Of a stretch of 64,000 nucleotides of DNA, positions 59,101-64,000 are shown one piece after another. The notes under the pieces were generated by a model. It had not been told where the DNA came from. It saw nothing but the letters and a program-made list of their open reading frames with translations, and did not search any database. The position numbers and the translations under genes are program-made. Numbering within the stretch: the first letter of the stretch is position 1; each line of letters starts with the position of its first letter. The DNA comes from Diphasiastrum complanatum. Taxonomy: Eukaryota; Streptophyta; Lycopodiopsida; Lycopodiales; Lycopodiaceae. The stretch spans positions 12,338,697-12,402,696 of the forward strand of contig CM055111.1 of assembly GCA_029204225.1 (NCBI GenBank), written 5' to 3'.

Positions 59101-62100
59101 CAAGTTCAGAAGCTTTGATAGTTTGCTTGGTTGGAATGAATTGCGCCAGTTTAGTTAACCTGTCAACTATAACCCAAATAGCATCATTGTGCTTCCCTGT
59201 CCGAGGTAGCCCAACCACAAAATCCATGGAAATACTTTCCCACTTTCTTTCGGGACTTTCCAAAGGAAGTAACAAGCCAGCCGCCTTAAGTCTTTCAATC
59301 TTATTAACCTAACATTGCCCGCACCTACGAACATATGCCTCCACTTGACCTTTTAGATTTGGCCAGTAAAAGTTCCTTTTTATTAGGTCCAGTGTCCTTT
59401 GAGAGCTAGGGTGCCCCGCACACGGGCTGTCATGACATTCATGCAGGATTTGGGCCCTAATATCATCATTTTCTGGCGCACAAACTTTTCCATTCCGAAA
59501 AAGTAACCCATTCCTAATGGAATAGTCTCTTAATATATCGTCCTGAGGAGAAATCTTGGAATCCTGCATTCCAAGTTCACCACTAGATCTAGAAGTACCT
59601 GCCAGGATGTCTAGCCAAATACGACCGAAGTACCTATCAGCCTTAAACAAATCTCTTAAGGACAGATATATATTGGATTGGATCTCAAAAAGCTTAATTG
59701 ATTAACCTCTCCAATCCGGCTTAAGGCATCTACGCACTATTTGAAATACCCTTCCGGTACTCAATGTCATAATGAAATTCTTGGAGCATTGCCGACCATC
59801 TGGCTTTACGACCCCTAAGATCAACCGTATCATTCATATACTTTAACGCTTGATGGTCTATTACTATGGTAAATTGGGAGCCATACAAGTAATGTATCCA
59901 CACTTTCAAAGCATGAATCACAACAAAAAGCTCCTTGTCATAGGTGAAATACCGCCTTTTAGTAGGATCTAATTTTTTGATTTCAAAAGCACCCGGTCTA
60001 CCATCCTGATAAAGGATTGCACCTATAGCATAGCCACTGGCATCCGTCTCAAGTACATATAGATGACAAGTTTTCGCTGTACAGTGTACTATTTTCATAA
60101 TGTTTAATAGTGATGTGAGCTCGCAAGTGTGCGGGCGGGCACGCGTTTTGGGCGGGCAGGGCAGCGTTTTGGGTAGGTGGGCAAAGGGGAGGGTTAAAAA
60201 TTTGAAAAATGGGGAGTTTTTTTTGGGCAAGGTCAGGCTGCTCGTGGGGCAGCGCGACCGTTGCCCAAAACAAAACATGAAGGAAAATTTGAAAAAAAAG
60301 GGTCCCAGGCAGCGTGAGCGCTGCCCGTGCAACGTGAGCGGCCCGGGAACACTAATATTTTAATTATAAGAAAACTTCACTTTTCAGATTTACAGGTCTA
60401 AAAAATAGAACTTCAAAATGAAAATAAGAAGTTTTAACACTTCATTTATGCAAAAAAAAAACACTAGTTTTGATCGAAAACACAAGCTAGAATCAATCTT
60501 TTTCCAAAAAAAAATTTGTGGATGTAGAGGAAGACTTCCTCTAACCATTCCACAAATCCTTTTTCAAAAAGATTCTAAACCAAAAGCCCACATTCAAACT
60601 TCTCTAACATAATAAAAAATCAACCCCTAAACAATTCTATAAGCACCACTACTCTTTAACAAGAGAACTAGATTTATTAGGTACTTCAACTACAAGCTTC
60701 CTACTACTAGAAAAGCCAATAATCTTCTCCAAAAAAAATTTAGTTTGTGATCTTAATAGAACTTGAAGAAGGTTAGAAAGGTTACCGTCCTTTGTCTAGC
60801 TCTGACTATTACAAATGAAGTCAGGAAGTCTTCCTAATCCAAAGGTAGTGCCTCCAAAGGTCCTCCAAGTAACCTGCAAGCTCCAAGATGCTCCCCAACT
60901 CCAAGCTAGGATGCCTCCACCTGCAACTAAGGATTTTCAAGCCTCCATGGATCTCTCCTCCACCTATGTCCCTAATCTTAATCACAAAGGTAGATAACAA
61001 GTGGCCTCAAGTATTCACCACCCAACCATAGCTAGCTAGCACATGCAATCCTGCATCTAGGCTAATCTAGCACCCCCTTGCTAACCAATAACTAACCACA
61101 AGCATACCACCACACACCATAGCATACTCAAGATCCAAACCCTACTTATGTCCCATACCATAAGCAAGATCCAAACCCTAAGCATATTACACACAAGAAA
61201 ACACTCTATACACTAATAGCCACACTAGAGCATAAGCATAGCAAACAAGAGAGATCCCTCCCCCTCCCAATGGCCCGCCCTCCTCCCCTCATATAGGTAG
61301 CAATTGGCACCCTCCAATACACTATGGAGTTCCATGCACAACCAATGAGAAAGAGAGAGGCCTAGGGGAGTTAAAGAACCTTCATAGGCTTATGGAAGTT
61401 CAAGAGACTTCTTCCATAACCTATGACTCTTTGAATGCTTTTCTTGTGGGAGTTGGGAACTCAATGGACCCCTTGGAAGTGCGCCCTCCTACTAGGTTCC
61501 ATTGCCCAAGTTGTGCTTGTATACTTTGTATACTTTGGTCCAAGACCAATAAAGTGATATGGTTCAAGGTTGAGGCCCAAGGTTTAGAAAAATAGCCAAT
61601 ACACCCATGGTAATGACTTTCTAACACCTCACTAGGTTCCATACCTCCGACCAAGGCATAGACACCTACTTGCCCTTAACCAAGGACACTAGTACCTTAA
61701 TCTAAAGGTACATACCCTTAATCCTAAGGGTACCCCTTATCCTAGGTAACTTGATTCCATACCTCCGACCAAGGTATAGTCACTTGCTTGCCCTTATCCA
61801 AAGGCACCTACCCTTAATCCTAAGGGTACCTCTTATCCAAAGGTAACTTGCCATTTAGCCCCCAACACTAAATGGACATATAGGGGTCACTGAAGTACTG
61901 CTAGTTACATAGGTATGTAACAGAGGGAATCTAATTATTGCAGGTCTCGTCAAGGCCAATGGTAGTGCAAACCAGCTAACATGAAAGACAACACAATTTC
62001 TTCACAAGAAAAAGTGCACCTATGAATCAAATTAAGGTAGAAGGCTCATTAACTTCTTCAGTTCATCCAGCAATGCCTTTTGGCGCAAGTTCACTCCTCA

Positions 62101-63766
62101 TTCTCCACCTCCTCTCATGGGATTTTCACACTTGGACTGACTATGCCACCACCCCACACTATCCGTATTGACACTCCCATTATCATTTCCCCACGAACTT
62201 CTGATTTCTCTCTCTTTAACACCTAGTATGGTCCTTCAAGAAAATAAGAACACATCATGCACGTGATGTCAAGGATCCGAATTTGAGCTCTTTATCCATG
62301 CTCCTGATACACTTGCAGCCATACTTGCTGATCTCCTTAACCATGTAGTCATTATACTGGTTTTCCTCCCTCTTGGTGCACCAATATCATCCATCCCATC
62401 CATAAGAGCGATGATCCCATGAGACCTAATAATTACCGCACCATCATGATTGGGCATATCATCACAAAACTCTATCAGAGTCGGATGCTACTACTTATAT
62501 TTGATTCTCAAGTCTTGACATTGTTTGGTGTTGATAGTTTCACGTTGAAATTTCTCAGTCCTAAATCAAAATTCAAATTCGTTCAATTTCTTTTGTAAGC
62601 CCTAATATGGTATAACTATAGTTTAAAATTGAAATATTAAGATTATACAAACGTCTGACGTCGTACTACATAGTATGTTTCATGACTCATTATTATTTTC
62701 AAAGTAAATTGTAAAATTTGTTTTCTTGGCGGATGCTTCCTCATGAGGGCCCACTGCAATTCACACTATGCCCTTGGGGACTAGTGGCATAGCAGGGGCA
62801 GTGGGCGATGAACAACGAGCCAAGTTCGTCCACCTAGGCCTATGGGAGGAAGGGATGTTTACATTGCAAAATTTCAGCAGTCCAATAAAGAGGCGGCACA
62901 AGGTTATGTTTGACGATGTTCTCCCCTTTCATGTGGCTAAGACCCTTGCATGGAGGCTGATGATGAGGCATGTTTCCAGGACAAGGTTAAAAAAATGCAC
63001 GAAAAACCTCTTTGTAGGTTTTCATGTGGCCACTAATAGTCTTTGCTCATAGATGATAGGCCTCATCCATATGATGAAAAATGCATTGGACGCTTACTCA
63101 TCTGTGGATTCGAGAAAGCATTACAAAGTTAACTAGGTGCACCCGTGAGGTAGAGTATTCTGAAGATGTGAAATACCCTAACCAGTGCAAGGACTTGCTA
63201 TTTTTCACAGATGTTTAGTTTCTGGGGAGATTATATTGCTTTTCTGTAAGAAAAGCCAACTGCTAGCTGCTGGATCATAAGAACATCTTGCTGATGCGAA
63301 TTTAGTTTTTTTACATGAAACCAAAGGAGTTAAAGTGTGAGAAGGTTGCAAGAAAACAAACATTCGAACTTGCTGCTATTTTCGTAGTCTAATTGTAATG
63401 CGCTCATCCGGCCTGATGAATACAGGTTCTGGTTTACTCATACTGTTTCTTAGAAATCAATATAATCTTTAGAAGGTGCTATTTTCTTGAATTATTTTCT
63501 CATCTATTTCGGTTCCTGACTATTATGGGATTATTAGGATTCATGTCAGCAAAAGTTTTGAGACAATGAACCGCACCCGCTATACATCATTCCAACTTAA
63601 GATGGCCTACCTCTCGGCCGGAGTCGTAGGTAGACGAAGTGGACAATCCCCCATTGGACGGATTTTCTACATCCTCTGCGTCATTTTGCATCAGCAGCTC
63701 CCTATCTGCTCCCAATGTCCTGTTAGCCCTGGATGAAGACGGCGTAGCCGGCTTGTCCTCCGCCAT
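39064..63766 (-). CDS. LCV: LIKE-COV membrane protein (DUF502), seven exons, 267 aa
   Basis: Exons 63611-63766, 52881-52933, 52552-52661, 43418-43585, 43215-43312, 40931-41057 and 39064-39155 sum to 804 nt with compatible phases and no stop. All introns are GT-AG. The hydrophilic N-terminus (ADRELL...) is followed by one membrane span in exon 3 ([20 protein letters not shown]) and one in exon 4 ([20 protein letters not shown]). The family core includes [29 protein letters not shown] and [14 protein letters not shown]. Length and motifs match COV/LCV proteins, which in Arabidopsis act in the endomembrane system and in vascular patterning and Golgi or vacuolar trafficking. The ATG at 63766 is preferred; a GTG just upstream is not a plausible start. 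Introns 1 and 3 are swollen by transposons. Confidence 0.9.
40931..41057 (-). CDS. LCV: LIKE-COV exon 6
   Basis: Encodes [20 protein letters not shown] and [22 protein letters not shown], the most conserved part of the family. Acceptor TTTCAG|AAT, donor TTG|GTAAGT. Confidence 0.96.
43215..43312 (-). CDS. LCV: LIKE-COV exon 5
   Basis: Encodes [20 protein letters not shown] and [13 protein letters not shown] (the first codon is completed by exon 4). Separated from exon 4 by a 105-bp intron. Confidence 0.95.
43418..43585 (-). CDS. LCV: LIKE-COV exon 4
   Basis: Encodes [40 protein letters not shown] and SAAISP. It carries the second membrane span. Acceptor CTGCAG|GC, donor CCAG|GTATTT. Confidence 0.95.
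43704..43771. repeat. (CT)n microsatellite, about 34 units
   Basis: Uninterrupted CT repeat in LIKE-COV intron 3. The ORFs that read through it as Ser-Leu repeats are artefacts. Confidence 0.98.
44139..44174. repeat. (AG)n microsatellite, about 18 units
   Basis: Uninterrupted AG repeat about 370 bp from the CT repeat and complementary to it. Confidence 0.98.
44370..45002 (-). pseudogene. Non-LTR retrotransposon (LINE) C-terminal remnant
   Basis: Read in one frame with two or three stops, the minus strand gives [20 protein letters not shown] followed by [13 protein letters not shown]. This is the CxxC...H...C zinc-binding region (zf-RVT type) at the end of many plant LINE reverse transcriptases. 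Upstream of it is [20 protein letters not shown]. The RT core is not present. It lies in LIKE-COV intron 3 in the same sense as the gene. Confidence 0.65.
45003..45839. other. Intron 3 sequence without a gene
   Basis: No exon, LTR or coding motif seen. A short direct similarity exists between 45655-45700 and 45765-45800 (CACTCTCCATC..GTACATT.G.GA.AGGGA). Confidence 0.5.
45840..45844. repeat. Target-site duplication TAACA, left copy
   Basis: TAACA precedes the TGTCAAATTCC LTR start and recurs at 51151-51155. Confidence 0.95.
45845..46234 (-). repeat. 3' LTR of the intron 3 copia
   Basis: 390 bp, TGTCAAATTCC...TTTATTTCAACA. Confidence 0.97.
46235..46245 (-). promoter_or_regulatory. Polypurine tract
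   Basis: The minus strand reads TTGAGGGGGGG directly before the 3' LTR. Confidence 0.85.
46246..46687 (-). pseudogene. Copia RNase H
   Basis: Encodes [20 protein letters not shown], the [13 protein letters not shown] signature, [18 protein letters not shown] and the end of the polyprotein at 46229. It is one frame away from the RT that precedes it (shift near 46680), so it is not translated with RT in this copy unless corrected. It would degrade the RNA strand of the RNA/DNA hybrid. Confidence 0.93.
46677..48461 (-). pseudogene. Copia integrase end and reverse transcriptase
   Basis: Begins inside the integrase C-terminal part ([20 protein letters not shown], then [20 protein letters not shown] and [17 protein letters not shown]). 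It continues through an acidic linker to [80 protein letters not shown] and the catalytic [10 protein letters not shown]. The last part, [14 protein letters not shown], then [18 protein letters not shown], is complete. 594 codons are open. Confidence 0.95.
48395..49480 (-). pseudogene. Copia protease and integrase core
   Basis: Protease: [18 protein letters not shown] with catalytic Asp. The pre-integrase HHCC domain has [17 protein letters not shown] ... CEACAMGK. The integrase core has [33 protein letters not shown] and [20 protein letters not shown], so the DDE residues appear present. The frame is open from 49735, but codons to the right of about 49480 overlap Gag in another frame and are not the real product. 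It ends in a shifted stop at 48395. Confidence 0.95.
49470..50384 (-). CDS. Copia Gag
   Basis: 304 codons. The likely start is the internal ATG of [17 protein letters not shown] (about 50336), because the first 16 codons look like leader. The capsid core is [55 protein letters not shown] and [19 protein letters not shown] Lys-rich linker and a CCHC knuckle ([14 protein letters not shown]) follow. It ends KKQGKCC at 49470, one frame from protease. Confidence 0.93.
   Translation of the reverse strand: MGENPSLPFVFYFYPAMSSLAESMLSEASRLDGTNFSIWKFKIKNILEDKECWKLVTGEEPVPTSELELKDYIKRGEKAHRIIMSVRDNVIPLIRSAKGPVDAWHILCALYETASTTRFLYLKNKLYTLRMETGETVTDHLTKIQDIRYHLSVLGESIADKDLVPIVLNSLSYAYQNFVMMISVREKIPTYEEVYGLLLQEEMRRVNLSKREDFQEHAFTSKKKQNPTKDKKKGKGKNKGTPQTLEQGMENLQMSEAQPSSNTSSTPRRKGNCNYCGKYGHFAFECRKKLADQKKGTKKQGKCC
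50749..50760 (-). promoter_or_regulatory. iMet tRNA primer-binding site
   Basis: GCTCTAATACCA, complement TGGTATTAGAGC, directly against the 5' LTR. One mismatch from the consensus. Confidence 0.92.
50761..51150 (-). repeat. 5' LTR of the intron 3 copia
   Basis: 390 bp. Nearly identical to 45845-46234 and followed by TAACA. Confidence 0.97.
51151..51155. repeat. Target-site duplication TAACA, right copy
   Basis: Directly follows the 5' LTR and matches 45840-45844. Confidence 0.95.
51156..52551. other. Intron 3 sequence, possible old copia leader at 51370-51910
   Basis: No exon or known domain. Near 51893 the plus strand reads GGCTCTGATACCTGACAG, resembling a decayed iMet primer-binding site followed by an LTR-like TG. 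The 51370-51890 stretch could be its leader. Frames at 51370-51624 and 51572-51937 show no motif. Confidence 0.35.
52552..52661 (-). CDS. LCV: LIKE-COV exon 3
   Basis: Encodes the first membrane span, including [12 protein letters not shown], and ends in GINFFG split by the intron. Acceptor CTGCAG|CG, donor TTG|GTAAG. This is too short to stand out as an ORF. Confidence 0.92.
52881..52933 (-). CDS. LCV: LIKE-COV exon 2
   Basis: Encodes [17 protein letters not shown] and part of a Cys codon, matching the conserved stretch before the first membrane span. Acceptor AATGCAG|GCC, donor CTG|GTGAGTC. Confidence 0.88.
53220..53350. repeat. GC-rich palindromes with perfect 16-bp hairpin, then A/T-only tract
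   Basis: GGATCCGCGGATCC at 53220-53233 is a perfect 14-bp palindrome. TGTGGTACCGCGGATC (53251-53266) and GATCCGCGGTACCACA (53273-53288) are perfect 16-bp inverted arms with a 6-nt loop. CTGCGGATCC at 53240-53249 is a further copy of the half-site. From 53289 to about 53350 there is almost only A and T (AATATTT repeats). This lies 70-370 bp upstream of the hAT coding sequence and may be its subterminal repeat region and promoter. Confidence 0.75.
53417..54895 (+). pseudogene. hAT-type transposase (DUF659) N-terminal and central part
   Basis: The recognisable protein starts at about 53650 ([20 protein letters not shown]) with [20 protein letters not shown] and the DUF659 core ([20 protein letters not shown]). 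A one-base frame change at about 53990 leads to [18 protein letters not shown] and [20 protein letters not shown]. The frame runs to QPER at 54612, with a plausible GT-AG intron (54613-54724), then [20 protein letters not shown] up to 54895, where copia leader sequence takes over. The C-terminal hATC dimerisation domain is missing. The upstream Ser/Pro-rich 80 codons may not be coding. It is inside LIKE-COV intron 1, antisense to the gene. Confidence 0.82.
54896..55169 (-). mobile_element. Copia leader with primer-binding site
   Basis: Homologous to the leader of the intron 3 copia at 50550-50760 (shared ACTCCCCTTGCCAA and AATTAGAAA..TTTTTGG). TCTGGTACCA at 55160-55169 is a decayed iMet primer-binding site. 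Gag is absent, so this is a 5'-end fragment. Confidence 0.7.
55170..55575 (-). repeat. Copia 5' LTR, relative of the intron 3 element
   Basis: Starts TGATGATTTGCAAGACCCAG with CTATGGAGTATC shared with the 390-bp LTR, and ends with AAAATAGGCATTACTCTTCAACA. 406 bp. Diverged but collinear with 50761-51150. Confidence 0.75.
55769..56019. mobile_element. Fold-back element or MITE with imperfect inverted ends
   Basis: CCACGGTTCTCAGAACC at 55769-55785 is exactly inverted at 56003-56019 (GGTTCTGAGAACCGTGG). Inverted similarity continues inward through GTGAACCGTAC / GTACAGTTCAC with gaps. Each arm also contains the internal palindrome GGTTCTSAGAACC. About 250 bp with an AT-rich middle (TTAATTAATTAATTGATTAATTAG) and no coding capacity. 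This is typical of a non-autonomous DNA transposon, superfamily unknown. Confidence 0.6.
56020..56641 (-). mobile_element. Probable copia leader with primer-binding site
   Basis: Noncoding. GCTCTAATACCA at 56630-56641 is an iMet primer-binding site on the minus strand. The 136-codon ORF at 56347-56757 runs across this site and has no family feature. Confidence 0.5.
56643..57116 (-). repeat. Probable copia 5' LTR
   Basis: Starts TGTAAGGAAAGC after the primer-binding site. The end is taken at ...GACGTAACA (57116), because hAT coding sequence appears shortly after. There is no second copy in the window. Confidence 0.45.
57146..58640 (+). pseudogene. Second hAT-type transposase remnant (central and C-terminal)
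   Basis: 57200-57480 matches the central region of the first hAT copy ([16 protein letters not shown], then [20 protein letters not shown]). After a stop and an intron-like gap, 57586-57755 gives [20 protein letters not shown]. After a noncoding insertion (57840-58430), 58447-58629 encodes the hATC dimerisation end ([20 protein letters not shown] and [18 protein letters not shown]). It overlaps the first copy in domain content, so it is a separate element. Frame changes and stops make it inactive. Confidence 0.78.
57840..58430. mobile_element. Noncoding insertion in the hAT remnant, LTR-like
   Basis: Separates two hAT coding pieces. It contains an (AAG)n run at 57884-57905 and a TATA-like ACATATAAATAGG near 57991. 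It could be a decayed solo LTR or a long hAT intron. No ends or duplication could be fixed. Confidence 0.35.
58850..60115 (-). pseudogene. Ty3/gypsy pol remnant (chromovirus-like)
   Basis: From right to left: RNase H ([40 protein letters not shown]), the HHCC domain ([36 protein letters not shown] at 59309-59650), then integrase ([68 protein letters not shown]) down to about 58850. Stops near 59300, 59100 and 58960 and a gap at 59650-59730 show decay. The sequence style is chromovirus-like (Tekay/CRM/Reina group) and distinct from the other gypsy copies here. Confidence 0.88.
60116..60365. other. GC-rich non-coding block
   Basis: A sudden GC-rich, GGGC/GCCC-repeating stretch between pol and AT-rich DNA. 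Frames through it are Pro/Arg-rich artefacts. Its sharp compositional edges suggest a separate insertion. Confidence 0.45.
60366..62040. other. Intron 1 sequence, no gene; possible LTR or leader
   Basis: No domain seen. 61257-61320 and 61470-61500 contain CCCTCCCCC and GCGCCCTCCTAC words of the kind found in copia LTRs and leaders here. A tandem repeat occupies 61637-61872. Confidence 0.45.
61637..61872. repeat. Two tandem copies of a 118-bp unit
   Basis: TTCCATACCTCCGACCAAGG begins at 61637 and 61755. Each unit also holds CCTTAATCCTAAGGGTACC-like palindromic words, so smaller internal repeats are nested. Confidence 0.85.
62041..63610. other. 5' part of LIKE-COV intron 1, no gene seen
   Basis: AT-rich with no transposon ends recognised. 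Frames at 62269-62457 and 62768-63052 show no family motif. If exon 1 is correct, early intron enhancers could lie here, but nothing specific is visible. Confidence 0.5.
63611..63766 (-). CDS. LCV: LIKE-COV exon 1
   Basis: Encodes residues 1-52, a Ser/Asn/Glu-rich cytosolic N-terminus starting [15 protein letters not shown] and ending TYDSGRE. The donor is GAG|GTAGGCC at 63610. The similarity of MAEDK and DRELL to LIKE-COV N-termini, and the fit with exon 2 in phase 0, link it across a 10.7 kb intron. Confidence 0.82.
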
Positions 63767-64000
63767 CACAAGACACGAGAAAACCTATTCCAATTCGAAA
63801 ACCTTCCGTTCAACCCTTTGCGTTCATGGCTTCAGAAACAAAAAGCTTCTTGTATCTGTCTTGCTTAGCTGCCGACGACTCAATGCGGCATGTAACGCCT
63901 TCTTCTTCAATGCTCGCTCTGTATTGGCTCTGCAGCCGCATCCACGTCCTCTGCACGTTCACTCGCCATAACACAAAAACCAAAAGAAGCAGGATCGGGA
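63767..64000 (-). promoter_or_regulatory. LCV: Probable 5' leader of the LIKE-COV gene
   Basis: Sequence immediately upstream of the ATG at 63766. It is more GC-balanced than the introns. No TATA box is evident within the 234 bp shown, and the core promoter may lie beyond the window. The plus-strand frame at 63639-63971 is a shadow of exon 1. Confidence 0.4.

Overview
This window is nuclear DNA from a land plant with a large, transposon-rich genome. Seven exons with canonical GT/AG introns rebuild one complete plant gene, and nearly everything else is LTR-retrotransposon, hAT and LINE debris. Introns of about 10.7 and 9.0 kb filled with transposons fit a gymnosperm (conifer, cycad or Ginkgo type) better than a small angiosperm genome, but that placement is inference.

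The one intact host gene is a LIKE-COV (DUF502) membrane-protein gene on the minus strand, running from the ATG at 63766 to the stop at 39064. Its seven coding exons (156, 53, 110, 168, 98, 127 and 92 nt) sum to 804 nt, or 267 residues plus stop, with all phases compatible. Intron 1 (52934-63610) holds two decayed hAT transposases, two truncated copia ends, a fold-back element and a Ty3/gypsy pol fragment. Intron 3 (43586-52551) holds a LINE end and a complete young copia element with target-site duplication TAACA.

Left of the gene (1-38000) there is no intact host gene. 1-2836: copia family A LTR (plus) next to a different, decayed copia gag with 5' end (minus). 3837-7660: Ty3/gypsy pol remnant, LTR-like block and an unidentified ORF (minus). 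7661-11220: AT-rich with no gene. 11224-18210: an unidentified decayed gene, split by a complete 5.2 kb copia-type element (12583-17798, duplication AGCAG). That element encodes Gag and a retropepsin but no recognisable integrase or reverse transcriptase; a long unfamiliar coding region stands in their place. 18211-19915: older relative of that element. 19916-24300: rearranged gypsy pieces on both strands, with a tRNA-derived SINE. 24571-27335 and 29770-31711: two gypsy gag-protease-RT remnants (minus), separated by an unidentified coding remnant rich in tandem repeats. 31712-34642: copia 5' end, copia RNase H remnant and an LTR-like block.

All seven recognisable initiator-Met-tRNA primer-binding sites are on the minus strand, the same sense as the host gene. 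The most unusual items are the Gag-protease element with its unknown ORF, the TE-swollen LIKE-COV gene, the 16-bp perfect hairpin next to an A/T-only tract at 53220-53350, and the decayed gene whose reading frame resumes across the copia insertion. All homology calls are by eye from motifs; no database search was possible.
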